64,000 nucleotides of DNA. Source: Symbiobacterium sp040797425. GTDB lineage: Bacteria > Bacillota > Sulfobacillia > Symbiobacteriales > Symbiobacteriaceae. Made by a program: the position numbers and the translations under genes. The notes beneath the pieces were generated by a model, which had not been told where the DNA came from, ran no database searches, and was given only the letters and a program-made list of their open reading frames with translations. The stretch lies in assembly GCF_040797425.1 (NCBI RefSeq), contig NZ_JBFNEH010000009.1, positions 1 to 64,000 of the forward strand, given 5' to 3'. Positions 15,510-24,347 of the stretch are shown in pieces; the stretch's first letter is position 1; each line of letters opens with the position of its first letter.

Positions 15510-16613
15510 TTACACGTTGAACCGGAAGGTCACCACGTCGCCGTCCTGCATCACGTAGTCCTTGCCTTCCAGCCGCACCTTGCCCGCCTCACGGGCGGCG
15601 GCCATGGAGCCCGCGGCGACCAGGTCGTCGTAGGCCACCACCTCGGCGCGGATGAAGCCCCGCTCCATGTCGGAGTGGATCTGGCCCGCCGCCTGCGGAG
15701 CCTTGGTCCCCTTGCGGATGGTCCAGGCCCGCGCCTCCATCTCGCCGGCCGTGAGGAAGGAGATCAGGTTGAGCAGGCTATAGCCGTGCTTGATCACCCG
15801 GTCGAGGCCCGATTCGGCGAGGCCCAGCTCGGCGAGGAAGGCCGCCCGCTCCTCCTCCGAGAGCTCCGCCAGTTCAGCCTCGATCCGGGCCGACACGGGG
15901 ACCACCTCGCTGCCTTCGGCGTCGGCCAGCTCCTTCACCCTGGCCACGGCGGGCAGGGCGAACGGGTCGGCCACAAGCTCCTCGGCGACGTTGGCGATGT
16001 ACATCACCGGCTTGGCGGTGATGAGGTGCAGCTCCCGGAGCACCTTGGCCTCGTCCTCGTTCTGCAGGGCCACGCTCCGGGCGGGCCGGCCGGCCTCCAG
16101 GGCCTCCTTCAGCCGGACCAGGAGACCGTACTCCACCTGCGCCTCCTTCACGCCTGCCTTCGCCGCCTTGGCTGCCTTGTCAAACCGCTTCTCCACGGTC
16201 TCCAGGTCGGCGAGCGCCAGCTCGAGGTTGATGATCTCGATGTCCGAGATGGGGTCCACCTTGCCGCTGACGTGGGTGATATTGGGATCTTCGAAGCAAC
16301 GCACCACGTGGGCGATGGCGTCGACCTCTCGGATGTGGTGCAGGAACTTGTTCCCCAACCCTTCGCCTCGGGAGGCGCCCTTCACGAGACCGGCGATGTC
16401 GATGAACTTGATGGTGGTGGGCACGATGCGCCCCGAGTTGAACATCTTCGCCAGGACGGCCAACCGGGCGTCGGGTACGTCTACCACGCCCACATTGGGC
16501 TCGATGGTGCAAAACGGGTAGTTGGCCGCCTCGGCGCCGGCGCGGGTGATGGCGTTAAAGAGGGTCGATTTGCCCACGTTGGGCAGGCCCACGATGCCGA
16601 TGGCGAGTCCCAT
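15510..16613 (-). CDS. ychF: Ribosome-binding ATPase YchF (Obg-like)
   Basis: A 367-residue TRAFAC-class P-loop protein that prefers ATP and binds ribosomes. G1 is GLPNVGKST near the N-terminus, and G3 is in FIDIAGLVKGASRGEGLGN with the family's KGAS sequence. The coiled-coil insert is at about 125-205, and the C-terminal TGS domain has AWTIRKGTKAPQAAGQIHSD and YVMQDGDVVTFRFNV. The ATG with AGGGGGAC 6 bases upstream was chosen over an open extension of 8 codons. It is monocistronic. Confidence 0.95.
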   Translation of the reverse strand: MGLAIGIVGLPNVGKSTLFNAITRAGAEAANYPFCTIEPNVGVVDVPDARLAVLAKMFNSGRIVPTTIKFIDIAGLVKGASRGEGLGNKFLHHIREVDAIAHVVRCFEDPNITHVSGKVDPISDIEIINLELALADLETVEKRFDKAAKAAKAGVKEAQVEYGLLVRLKEALEAGRPARSVALQNEDEAKVLRELHLITAKPVMYIANVAEELVADPFALPAVARVKELADAEGSEVVPVSARIEAELAELSEEERAAFLAELGLAESGLDRVIKHGYSLLNLISFLTAGEMEARAWTIRKGTKAPQAAGQIHSDMERGFIRAEVVAYDDLVAAGSMAAAREAGKVRLEGKDYVMQDGDVVTFRFNV

Positions 16614-16749
16614 GGAAAGTCCCCCTCTCTTAGACACCCTAACGATTATACTGGATCATTCCCAGGGGCTGCAATTGCGGTAGAAGGGGAATGTACACCG
16701 CGTGTCGTACTCTCCGGCACTGGCGTCTGCACCAGGAGGTGATCCGCGC

Positions 16750-17427
16750 GTGGCGGACCTGGAGTTCCTGCGGAGTCTTTCGCTCTTCAGCGGGCTGAGC
16801 GATGAGGAACTGGCCCGCGTCGCAGCTATCGCGCGGGAGCGCCACTACCGGAAGGGCGCCTTCCTGTTCCACGAGGGCGATCCCGGCGAGGCGGTCTACT
16901 TCATCAAGCAAGGCCGGGTCAAGGTTTCCCGGGTGTCCGTGAGCGGCCAGGAGCAGGTGCTGCGTGTCTGGGGGCCCGGACACGAAATCGGGCTGGTGGT
17001 GCTGGCCGACAAGGCGCCGTATCCCGCCACCGCCCAGGCCACCGAAGACTCGGTGCTGATCGCCTTCCGGGTGGACGACCTCTGGGCCCTGATGCCCGAG
17101 AGCCGCACGCTGGCGGCCAACGCCTTCTGCGCGGTGGGCCAGCGGCTCAGGCTGGCCCAGGATACCGCCCACGACCTGGCGGTGCACTCCACCCACGGCC
17201 GGCTGGCGAGCCTCCTCCTGCGCCTGTCCGAGGAGCAGGGGAGCAAGACCTTCACCCTCGGTCTCACCCACCAGGAGATCGCCGGCATGATCGGTACCAG
17301 CCGCGAGACGGTCACCCGCGCGCTGGCCGACTTCCGGCGTACTCGCTGCATCGCGGTCCAGAACGAAACGGTGACCATCCTCGACGAGCGCAGGCTCCGG
17401 GAGTGGATGGGCGACCCGTCCGTGTGA
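16750..17427 (+). CDS. Crp/Fnr-family transcriptional regulator
   Basis: A 225-residue regulator. The N-terminal cyclic-nucleotide-binding-like beta roll (residues 12-120, FHEGDPGEAVYFIKQGRVKV) is joined by a dimerisation helix to a winged helix with LTHQEIAGMIGTSRETVTRA. The N-terminal Cys cluster of Fnr is absent, so it is not an Fe-S oxygen sensor. The effector is unknown. GTG at 16750 follows AGGAGGTGAT, a near-perfect SD. An open extension of 16 codons is less likely. Confidence 0.9.
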   Translation: MADLEFLRSLSLFSGLSDEELARVAAIARERHYRKGAFLFHEGDPGEAVYFIKQGRVKVSRVSVSGQEQVLRVWGPGHEIGLVVLADKAPYPATAQATEDSVLIAFRVDDLWALMPESRTLAANAFCAVGQRLRLAQDTAHDLAVHSTHGRLASLLLRLSEEQGSKTFTLGLTHQEIAGMIGTSRETVTRALADFRRTRCIAVQNETVTILDERRLREWMGDPSV

Positions 17428-17519
17428 CCGATATCACCGGCGACCGGTGCGCAGACGCACGGCTCAGGCCCGCCGCGGCGGGTAGACTAAAGGAAACCGC
17501 TGCGAGGAGGGTGACGGGC

Positions 17520-17828
17520 ATGCAGGTGAGCCTGATCCACCGGGACCGGCCGGCCCCCGGGCAGGTTTCCACGCAGATCATTCATAGCTGTCAGGACATG
17601 CGGGTGATCCTGCTCGCACTCAGTCCCGGCAGCGGGCTGCCCCCGGCGAACAGCTCCTCCACGGTGAGCCTCCAGGTGGTGAACGGCCGCTGCGAACTCC
17701 TCTCGGGCTGCGAGTGGGCCCCTGCCGAGGCGGGAACGATCTGGTTCTACCCGCCGGGGGAGCCCTACGGCGTTCGGGCGACCGACGCGCCGGCCCTGGT
17801 GCTGGCCACCTTCGCACCCCGGCCGTGA
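17520..17828 (+). CDS. Small cupin-fold protein
   Basis: A 102-residue single-domain protein with the strand pattern of a minimal cupin (LLALSPGSGLPPANSSSTVS, VNGRCELLSGCEW, TIWFYPPGEPYGVRATDAPA). The usual His metal ligands are mostly replaced, so metal binding is doubtful. The ATG has GAGGAGGGTGA upstream. It follows the Crp/Fnr gene by 92 bases. Function unknown. Confidence 0.65.
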   Translation: MQVSLIHRDRPAPGQVSTQIIHSCQDMRVILLALSPGSGLPPANSSSTVSLQVVNGRCELLSGCEWAPAEAGTIWFYPPGEPYGVRATDAPALVLATFAPRP

Positions 17829-17861
17829 CGGGCTGACCTGGTGGTCCCGCGCAGGCTGCGG

Positions 17862-17890
17862 TTGGCAGCGAGCCCGAACTGCGTTACCAT
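17862..17890 (+). promoter_or_regulatory. Sigma-A-type promoter of the foldase gene
   Basis: TTGGCA, a 17-base spacer and TACCAT place the transcript start near 17897. That leaves an ATG at 17905 with almost no leader and supports the TTG start at 17935. Confidence 0.6.
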
Positions 17891-17934
17891 ACGAATGTAA
17901 CCCCATGAAGCTTGACGAGAAGGAGCGAGACACC

Positions 17935-18819
17935 TTGGCGAATGGAAATGGCCGAATGACCACCATTCTGGCTGTCGCGGCAGCGGTGGTGGTGGCCGGT
18001 GTGGGCGGGTACTTCCTCGGCACCCGCACCGGCGGGCCTGCAGACGGGGCAGACATCGTGGCCACGGTGAACGGGGAGCAGATCACCCGGGCCGAGTTGT
18101 ACGAGGAACTGGTGGAGGGGCACGGGTCCAGGACGCTGGACAACATGATCACCATGCGCCTGGTGAACCAGGAGGCGGCGAAGGCGGGCGTGCAGGTCAC
18201 CGCCGCCGAGGTTCAGGAGGAGCTGGACTCCATCAAGGAGTCCCTCGGCGGCGAGACGATGTACCAGTACTACCTGCAGTCGTACTTCGGCATGACGGAG
18301 GGCCAGTTCGAGGACTACCTGCGGATGCAGATGACGGCCACCCGCATTCTGGAGAAGCAGGTGGAGCCCGACGACGCCACGCTGCGGCAACACTTCGATG
18401 AGATGCAGGCCTCCGAGGAGAGCCGCCAGATCATCGCCCGCCACATCCTCGTGGGAACCGAGGAAGAGGCGAAGGCGATCAAGGCCCAGCTGGACGCCGG
18501 TGCGGACTTCGCCACCCTGGCCAAGGAGAAGTCCACCGACACGGCGACCGCTGCGAAAGGCGGCGACCTCGGCCTCTTCGGCAAGGGAACCATGGTCGAG
18601 GAGTTCGAAAAGGTGGCCTTCGCCCTGAAGGACGGCGAGATCTCCGACCCCGTCAAGACCAGCTACGGCTGGCACATCATCCAGGTGAACATCCCCGAGT
18701 TCGAACGCGACAAGGACAAGATCAAGGAGCAGTACGTGAACGAGCAGGTGAGCCAGCGGCTGTCGTCGTGGCTGACCGAGTTGAAGAACCAGGCGCAGAT
18801 CACCAACACGCTCGGGTAG
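17935..18819 (+). CDS. Membrane-anchored parvulin-type peptidyl-prolyl isomerase (PrsA/SurA-like foldase)
   Basis: A 294-residue extracytoplasmic folding factor. An N-terminal membrane anchor (MTTILAVAAAVVVAGVGGYF) lacks a lipobox Cys, unlike PrsA lipoproteins. A SurA-N-like helical domain (about 40-150) is followed by one parvulin rotamase domain (about 168-260: RHILVGTEEEAKAIKAQL, FATLAKEKSTD, GGDLGLFGKGTMVEEFEKVA, SYGWHIIQV). TTG at 17935 is chosen because AGGAG lies 9 bases upstream and the promoter is too close to an ATG at 17905. Confidence 0.88.
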   Translation: MANGNGRMTTILAVAAAVVVAGVGGYFLGTRTGGPADGADIVATVNGEQITRAELYEELVEGHGSRTLDNMITMRLVNQEAAKAGVQVTAAEVQEELDSIKESLGGETMYQYYLQSYFGMTEGQFEDYLRMQMTATRILEKQVEPDDATLRQHFDEMQASEESRQIIARHILVGTEEEAKAIKAQLDAGADFATLAKEKSTDTATAAKGGDLGLFGKGTMVEEFEKVAFALKDGEISDPVKTSYGWHIIQVNIPEFERDKDKIKEQYVNEQVSQRLSSWLTELKNQAQITNTLG

Positions 18820-18831
18820 TGGCGTTTCCAT

Positions 18832-18860
18832 CGGGCCAGGGGGCATCCTCTGGCCCGTCT
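18832..18860 (+). terminator. Hairpin after the foldase gene
   Basis: CGGGCCAG pairs with CTGGCCCG around a 10-base loop and TCTTG follows. The T-run is weak, so partial readthrough into hemL is possible. Confidence 0.5.
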
Positions 18861-18904
18861 TGACATGGAACGAAAGGAGAATCTGGTCAGGAGGGTGCAT
18901 TCGG

Positions 18905-20200
18905 ATGCCGTTGGATCTGAGCAGGAGCAAGGCCTTGTTCGAGGCCTCGCAGCGGGTGATTCCCGGCGGCGTGAACAGCCCGGTGCGCGCGTTCCGCGCC
19001 GTGGGCGGCACGCCCCCCTTCATCGCGCGGGGCTCGGGCTGCCTCCTCTACGACGTGGACGGCAACGCCTACATTGACTATTGTCTCTCCTGGGGGCCGC
19101 TGATCCTGGGCCACGCACACCCCGAGGTGGTGGCGGCGCTGCAGGAGGCCGCGACCCGAGGCACCTCCTTCGGCGCACCCACCGAGCTGGAGCTGCGCAT
19201 GGCGGAGAAGGTGATCGAGTGCCTGCCGTCGGTGGAAGTGGTGCGCATGGTGAACTCGGGCACCGAGGCCACCATGTCGGCCATCCGCCTGGCGCGGGCG
19301 TACACCGGCCGTACGAAGGTGATCAAGTTCATCGGCTGCTACCACGGGCACCACGATGCGATGCTGGTGCGGGCCGGCTCGGGCGCGACCGACCTGGGCG
19401 TGCCCGACTCGCCGGGGGTGCCGGCGGCCGCGGCGGCGGAGACGATCAGCGTACACTATAATGACCTCGCCGGCGTGGAGGCGGTCTTCCGGCAGTTCGG
19501 CGAGCAGATCGCGGCGGTGATCGTGGAGCCCGTGGCCGCCAACATGGGGCTCGTGCTGCCGGAGCCCGGCTTCCTGGAAGGGCTGCGCCGCATCACCCGG
19601 GAGTACGGCGCCCTGCTCATCTTCGACGAGGTGCTCACGGGCTGGCGTGTGGCCTACGGCGGTGCGCAGGCCTACTACGGCGTCGACCCCGACCTCACCA
19701 CCCTCGGCAAGGTGATCGGCGGCGGACTGCCGGTCGGCGCGTACGGCGGCAAGCGGGAGATCATGGCCCTGGTGGCCCCGTCCGGCCCCGTTTACCAGGC
19801 GGGCACCCTCTCGGGCAACCCCCTGGCCATGACGGCGGGCCTGACCACCCTGGAGGTGCTGGGCCGCCCCGGCAACTTCGAGCGGGTGGTAGCCCTCACG
19901 GAGCGGCTGGTCAGGGGCCTGAACCAGGTGCTGGAGGAGCTGGAGCTGCCCTACCGCGCCCGGTCCGTGGGCACCCTCTTCGGCCTCTTCTTCACCCCCG
20001 AGCGGGTGGTGGACTACGCGACGGCCCTCACCGCCGACACCCGCCTGTTCAGCCGGTACCACCACGCCATGCTGAAGCGGGGCATCTACCTCGCCCCCTC
20101 GCAGTTCGAGGCGGGCTTCATGAGCCTCGCCCACACCGAGGCGGAAATCGACGCGACCGTGGCCGCGGCCGCGGAGGCCCTGCGGGAGGTGCGCGGTTAG
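18905..20200 (+). CDS. hemL: Glutamate-1-semialdehyde 2,1-aminomutase
   Basis: A 431-residue PLP enzyme converting glutamate-1-semialdehyde to 5-aminolevulinate, the C5 route to tetrapyrroles. Motifs are GGVNSPVRAFRAVGGTPPFI at the N-terminus, MVNSGTEATMSAIRLARAYT, the PLP-binding FDEVLTGWR, and the Schiff-base Lys269 in TTLGKVIGGGLPVGAYGG. The ATG at 18905 has AGGAGGG upstream and gives the family N-terminus. No other hem gene is nearby, so this is an isolated copy. Some Firmicutes carry two hemL paralogues. Confidence 0.95.
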   Translation: MPLDLSRSKALFEASQRVIPGGVNSPVRAFRAVGGTPPFIARGSGCLLYDVDGNAYIDYCLSWGPLILGHAHPEVVAALQEAATRGTSFGAPTELELRMAEKVIECLPSVEVVRMVNSGTEATMSAIRLARAYTGRTKVIKFIGCYHGHHDAMLVRAGSGATDLGVPDSPGVPAAAAAETISVHYNDLAGVEAVFRQFGEQIAAVIVEPVAANMGLVLPEPGFLEGLRRITREYGALLIFDEVLTGWRVAYGGAQAYYGVDPDLTTLGKVIGGGLPVGAYGGKREIMALVAPSGPVYQAGTLSGNPLAMTAGLTTLEVLGRPGNFERVVALTERLVRGLNQVLEELELPYRARSVGTLFGLFFTPERVVDYATALTADTRLFSRYHHAMLKRGIYLAPSQFEAGFMSLAHTEAEIDATVAAAAEALREVRG

Positions 20201-20234
20201 CCGCGGCGGGCGTTCACGCAACAGGAGGGAGGCG

Positions 20235-22244
20235 GTGACGGTGCAGCGCGCGGCGCGCTGGCGCTTGCTTCTGATCGTGGGCATCCTGGCGCCTGCCGCG
20301 ATGGGCGCCGTGGGGCTGTTGCTGGGCAGGCTGGCCACCGGGCGATTTCCCGACCTCCTGCACCTGCCCTCCGGGCGTGCAACGCTGGCCGGTCTGGCGG
20401 CGGCCGGCCTCTCTCTGGGCGTGGTGAGCCTCGCGGCCCGCCTCAGCGACCGGCTGGAGGAGGCCCTCCGGCGCACCGGCACCCGGGCCGGCGAGGAGGC
20501 GCTGCGGCTTGCCGGCTACCCGGTGATGCTGACGCTGGTGACCACCTCCGCCCTGGGCGAGGAGATGCTTTTCCGCGGCGGCCTCCAGCCGCTGGTGGGG
20601 CTTCTGCCCGCGGCCTTCCTGTTCGGGTTCAGCCACGGCGGCTGGCAGCGGGAGAACTGGGCCTACGTGGCGGTGGCCACGCTCTCAGGCACGATCTTCG
20701 GCAGCGCTTACATTCTGACGGGTGACCTGTGGGCGCCCGTCATCGGACATGCCATCCACAACTGTCTCTCCACCCTGCTGCTGGGACGGCGGGTGGAGGT
20801 TTCGTGGCGGGGCCGCCTGCCGGTGATCCGGCTGGTTCCGGAGGAGCCGGAGGTCGAGGACCGGCCCCGCGAAAAGGAGGTGCCTGCGGCGATGTTTCCC
20901 AGCCCCTACCCGCCCCGGCCCACGGCCCGAGAACTGGGCCTGGTCACCGGCCGCCTCGAGCCCGGGCCCAACAACGACATCTGCGACGTCCCGGGCGTGC
21001 GGGTGGGTCACGCCACCCGGGTGGAAGGCGAAGGCCCGCTGGTGCCCGGGCAGGGCCCGATCCGCACCGGGGTGACGGCGATCCTGCCCCACGGGGGCAA
21101 CCTGTTCCAGCAGAAGGTGCCTGCAGGGGTCTTCGTGCTCAATGGCTTCGGCAAGGCCGTGGGGCTCGCCCAGGTGGCCGAACTCGGCACGCTGGAGACG
21201 CCGATCCTGCTCACCAACACGCTCTCCGTCTTCCAGGCGGCGAACGAACTGGTGAGCTACATGCTGGAGCAGAACCCGGAGATCGGCATCACCACCAGCA
21301 CCGTCAACCCGTTGGTCGGGGAGTGCAACGACGGCTTCCTGAACGATGTTCAGGGGCGGCACGTGACGGCGGCGATGGTGCGGGCCGCCATCGAAGGCGC
21401 ATCGGGGGGTCCGGTGCAGCAGGGCGCCGTGGGCGCCGGCACCGGCATGGTCTGCTTTGGGTTCAAGGGCGGCATCGGCTCGGCTTCCCGGCGGGTGGAC
21501 CGGTACGTGCTCGGCACCCTGGTGGCGGCCAACTTCGGCCGTCGCCCCGACCTGCTCGTCCACGGGGTGCCCGTGGGCCAGTGGCTGGAAGAGGAGGAGC
21601 GGGCCAGACGGGAGCAGGAGGAGGATGCGGGGCAGCGAGGCGAGCGGCCGGCGGATGAGGCGGCGCCGGAGGCACCGGTCGGCGAGCCGCTTCCGGGTGC
21701 GCTGCGGCCCGACGAGCCCGTCGGTGAGTCGCCGGCCGGCAGCGCTCAGGTGGATGAGTCCGCCGTCGCGCCGCCTGCGGGAGAAGCGGAGCCTGACCAG
21801 GCGGCCCCTGAACCCCCACCGGAAGAGGAAGCCCGGTCCGGCCAATCCGAGCCCCCCGAGCCGCCGCCGGGGTCGGTGATGGTCATCATCGCCACCAATG
21901 CCCCGGTGGACGCCCGCCAGCTCACCCGGCTGGCGAAGCGCGGCGCCATGGGCCTCGCCCGGGTCGGGTCCAGCGCGGCCAACGGCAGCGGCGACTTCGT
22001 GCTGGCCTTCTCCACGGCGAACCGGGTCTCCCACCGGTCTGACTACCCGCTGCGGGCGACTACCCTGCTGCGGGACGATTCCCCCGTGATGAACGACCTG
22101 TTCCGGGCCGCCGTGGAGTCGGTGGAGGAAGCGGTGCTGAACGCCCTCTTCACGGCGCAGACCGTGGTCGGACGCGACGGCCACGTGGCGCCGGCGCTGC
22201 CCGTCGAGAAGGTGCTGGCCTGGGTCCGCTCGCCGCGGCCGTGA
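20235..22244 (+). CDS. CPBP intramembrane protease fused to S58 (P1/DmpA-type) peptidase
   Basis: A 669-codon frame with two unrelated proteases. Residues 1-190 form a CPBP-family membrane protease with EEMLFRG (109-115), His134 and GHAIHN (171-176). Residues 220-669 form an S58 (DmpA/BapA-like) Ntn-hydrolase peptidase (PGPNNDICDVPGVRVGHATR, GAGTGMVCFGFKGGIGSASR, NGSGDFVLAFSTANRV). Self-cleavage is expected at Gly546-Ser547, giving a 123-residue beta chain. An acidic, Pro-rich insert (about 450-545) lies just before that point. An AAAAGGAGGTG SD precedes Met220 (20892), so the peptidase may also be translated alone, or the two may be separate proteins without a stop. GTG start at 20235 with AGGAGGGA upstream. 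Confidence 0.82.
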   Translation: MTVQRAARWRLLLIVGILAPAAMGAVGLLLGRLATGRFPDLLHLPSGRATLAGLAAAGLSLGVVSLAARLSDRLEEALRRTGTRAGEEALRLAGYPVMLTLVTTSALGEEMLFRGGLQPLVGLLPAAFLFGFSHGGWQRENWAYVAVATLSGTIFGSAYILTGDLWAPVIGHAIHNCLSTLLLGRRVEVSWRGRLPVIRLVPEEPEVEDRPREKEVPAAMFPSPYPPRPTARELGLVTGRLEPGPNNDICDVPGVRVGHATRVEGEGPLVPGQGPIRTGVTAILPHGGNLFQQKVPAGVFVLNGFGKAVGLAQVAELGTLETPILLTNTLSVFQAANELVSYMLEQNPEIGITTSTVNPLVGECNDGFLNDVQGRHVTAAMVRAAIEGASGGPVQQGAVGAGTGMVCFGFKGGIGSASRRVDRYVLGTLVAANFGRRPDLLVHGVPVGQWLEEEERARREQEEDAGQRGERPADEAAPEAPVGEPLPGALRPDEPVGESPAGSAQVDESAVAPPAGEAEPDQAAPEPPPEEEARSGQSEPPEPPPGSVMVIIATNAPVDARQLTRLAKRGAMGLARVGSSAANGSGDFVLAFSTANRVSHRSDYPLRATTLLRDDSPVMNDLFRAAVESVEEAVLNALFTAQTVVGRDGHVAPALPVEKVLAWVRSPRP

Positions 22245-22310
22245 TAGTATCAAAAATCTATTGCGACTTGAACGAACCTTCTTGTGATCGTTTTCGTATA
22301 TGAGGTTGGG
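22245..22310. other. AT-rich intergenic stretch
   Basis: A roughly 65-base AT-rich block (TAGTATCAAAAATCTATTGCG, then TTTTCGTATATGAG) lies between the fused protease gene and the helical-repeat gene. It probably holds the promoter of the latter, but no clean -35/-10 pair is visible. Confidence 0.4.
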
Positions 22311-22428
22311 GAACGCAGACCCTGCAGGCGACGATGTTCAACACCGTCGAATTCCGTTGCCGCACGTGGCTTGCAACGCACGCAGCCTGTGGCTTCCACC
22401 CAGAACAGAAGGGGATGGAGAACACAGA

Positions 22429-23409
22429 ATGGTTGATGCGTTGGCCCGCCTCATGGAGGAGGGCAGGTTCACGCGGTGCATCGACACGGCGGATCAGATG
22501 CTTCGGCAGGGCGGCTGGTCACCCGTGCAGATGGCCGCCATCCACCTGATCAGCTGCCGCTGCCGGCTGCAGCTGCAGGACGTTCAAGGGGCCGTCGAGG
22601 CGGGGCAGGCCGCCGTCAGGCTGGCGCAGCAGGAGGGACAGTACGACCTGCTGGGCCGGGCGCTCCTCAACCTCGGTACCGCCCATGCGGCGCTGCAGCA
22701 GTATGACCAGGCGCTGCGCTGCTTCTTCGACTACTTCACGCACATGCCCCACTACCAGGAGGCGCGCCGGCTGGAAGGTGCGGTGTGGAAGCACCTGGGG
22801 GTGACGTACCAGCGCCGGCTGGAGCCCGAGAAGGCCGCCTACGCCCTGGAGGAGGCACAGCGGTGGTTTGCGGTCCGCCAGATCGACCACGGCGCCTTCA
22901 CCAGCAGGCACGACCTCATCAACGTCTACCTGTACATGTCCGCGGCCGACCGGAGCAAGCTCGTCGCTGTGCGCCGCCTGCTTTTCCGCCAGCAGGAAAT
23001 TGCGCGCCGGTACCCCACGGAGCCGTACTACACCGGCACGTACTTGCTGGACGTCTCCGCCTGGCTGCTCCGCTCGGGGCGGCCGGTGCTGGCGGCTGTG
23101 GCCGCATCGGAGGCCCTGGCGGTCTGGCCGGACGACCCGGTGCACGCCTTCCACTGCCACCTGGTCCTCCACCACTGCGCCCTGGCTCGGGAGAGCCCCC
23201 GACTTGCGCTGGGGCACGTGCTGGCGGCGTGCAGCGCGGCGGTGGCCGCCGCCGACCCGCAACTGGAGCGCCTCGCCACCGAGATCCTGGGCGACCTGGT
23301 GGAGCGGGAAGGGGTGGCGATCCTGCGGGAACTGGGCCGGTCGCCGGTGGACTCGGTGCTGGCGGAGAAGGTAACGCTGCCGCCTCCTCTACGCCGCAAC
23401 CTGCAGTAG
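22429..23409 (+). CDS. TPR-like helical repeat protein
   Basis: A 326-residue, all-helical protein with TPR-type repeats, such as IHLISCRCRLQLQDVQGAVE and LLNLGTAHAALQQYDQALRC. The layout is close to the C-terminal parts of Firmicute Rap/aspartate-phosphatase-like regulators and to tetratricopeptide adaptor proteins. There is no DNA-binding domain or signal peptide. The ATG follows GGATGGAG by 8 bases. An open extension to 22300 has no SD. Partner and role are unknown. Confidence 0.7.
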   Translation: MVDALARLMEEGRFTRCIDTADQMLRQGGWSPVQMAAIHLISCRCRLQLQDVQGAVEAGQAAVRLAQQEGQYDLLGRALLNLGTAHAALQQYDQALRCFFDYFTHMPHYQEARRLEGAVWKHLGVTYQRRLEPEKAAYALEEAQRWFAVRQIDHGAFTSRHDLINVYLYMSAADRSKLVAVRRLLFRQQEIARRYPTEPYYTGTYLLDVSAWLLRSGRPVLAAVAASEALAVWPDDPVHAFHCHLVLHHCALARESPRLALGHVLAACSAAVAAADPQLERLATEILGDLVEREGVAILRELGRSPVDSVLAEKVTLPPPLRRNLQ

Positions 23410-23420
23410 TGCGGTGCGGA

Positions 23421-23449
23421 AGCCCCCGGGCCGGGGGCTGTTTGCTTTT
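23421..23449 (+). terminator. Rho-independent terminator
   Basis: AGCCCCC pairs with GGGGGCT around GGGCC, followed by GTTTGCTTTTC, 11 bases after the stop of the TPR-like gene. Confidence 0.8.
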
Positions 23450-23503
23450 CCTCCCGGAGTGGGCAGACTACTGCCAAATTCGGGAGCGGAGGGCAGTCAG
23501 ACC

Positions 23504-23848
23504 GTGACGGACGGATTACAGCAGGCGGTAAGCGCGGCGTTTCGGGCGCTGGAAGAGGCCGAGCCGCTCAGCGGTGCGCAGGTGAGGGCACAACTCTGCC
23601 TGAGCCATCTCGCCGCTGCGGCGGGAAGGCGCGTGGAGGCGCTCGCCTTTGCGCTGGCGGCCCGCACCACGGCCAGGGAGGCCGCACTCCCCGAGCTTGA
23701 GCGGAGCGCCACCGCCCTGCTCGCGGCATGCGTGGACGCCGGAGGCTGGAATGCGCTGAGCGAACTGGCCGGCGCCCTCAGGGAGCAGGGGGTCGATGTG
23801 TACGACTACCTCGATCCGGCGGAGGTCCTCCGCCTGGCCGAGGAATGA
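23504..23848 (+). CDS. Small helical hypothetical protein (114 aa)
   Basis: An Ala/Leu-rich all-helical protein (LQQAVSAAFRALEEAEPLSG, LCLSHLAAAAGRRVEALAFA) that looks like a single short helical-repeat unit, similar in flavour to the TPR-like protein before it. GTG start behind GGAGGG. GGGCAGACTA lies 34 bases upstream with TTGCTT 16 bases before CAGACT, a possible promoter. A hairpin follows the stop. Confidence 0.55.
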   Translation: MTDGLQQAVSAAFRALEEAEPLSGAQVRAQLCLSHLAAAAGRRVEALAFALAARTTAREAALPELERSATALLAACVDAGGWNALSELAGALREQGVDVYDYLDPAEVLRLAEE

Positions 23849-23852
23849 CGCA

Positions 23853-23875
23853 GAGCCCGGCGGAAGGCCGGGCTC
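23853..23875 (+). terminator. Hairpin after the small helical gene
   Basis: GAGCCCGGC pairs with GCCGGGCTC around GGAAG. No T-run, so it is a weak terminator candidate. Confidence 0.5.
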
Positions 23876-23969
23876 GATCGTGGAAGATGGCAGGGGATCG
23901 GCCGCGCACCGGAGAAACCTCTGGAAGTTTGGCCCGCCGGAGGGTGTGAAGAAAAAGGAGGTGCCGGGC

Positions 23970-24347
23970 GTGATTCTGGGCACCGGTGTCGACATCGTGG
24001 AGGTGGCGCGCCTCCGCCGCGCCCTCGACCGCCACGGCGACCGCCTGCTCTACCGCCTCTTCACCGAGGCGGAGATCGCGTACTGCAACGCCAGCCCACC
24101 CCACCGGGCGGCGCGCCTTGCCGCGCGGTTCGCTGCGAAGGAAGCGGCCCTGAAGGCCCTCGGACTCGGCCTCAGGCAGGTGCGCTGGACCGACGTGGAG
24201 GTTCGGCGCGACGCCGCAGGACGCCCCTCGCTTCACCTGGCCGGCCGCCTGGCGGCCCTGGCGGCAGAGAAGGGCGCAACTCGGTTCCATCTTTCGCTGT
24301 CTCATACGCAGGAGTACGCTGTGGCACAGGTGGTGGTGGAAGCGTGA
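23970..24347 (+). CDS. acpS: Holo-[acyl-carrier-protein] synthase
   Basis: A 125-residue phosphopantetheinyl transferase that activates acyl carrier protein with CoA-derived 4'-phosphopantetheine. Motifs are GTGVDIVEVARLRRAL at the N-terminus (metal-binding Asp), RLAARFAAKEAALKALG (Glu, Lys) and FHLSLSHTQEYAVAQVV. GTG start with AAGGAGGTG 6 bases upstream. An open frame to 23796 is rejected. Its TGA overlaps the GTG of the nnr gene. This is the first gene of the acpS-nnr-alr-mazF block known from Bacillus. Confidence 0.95.
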   Translation: MILGTGVDIVEVARLRRALDRHGDRLLYRLFTEAEIAYCNASPPHRAARLAARFAAKEAALKALGLGLRQVRWTDVEVRRDAAGRPSLHLAGRLAALAAEKGATRFHLSLSHTQEYAVAQVVVEA

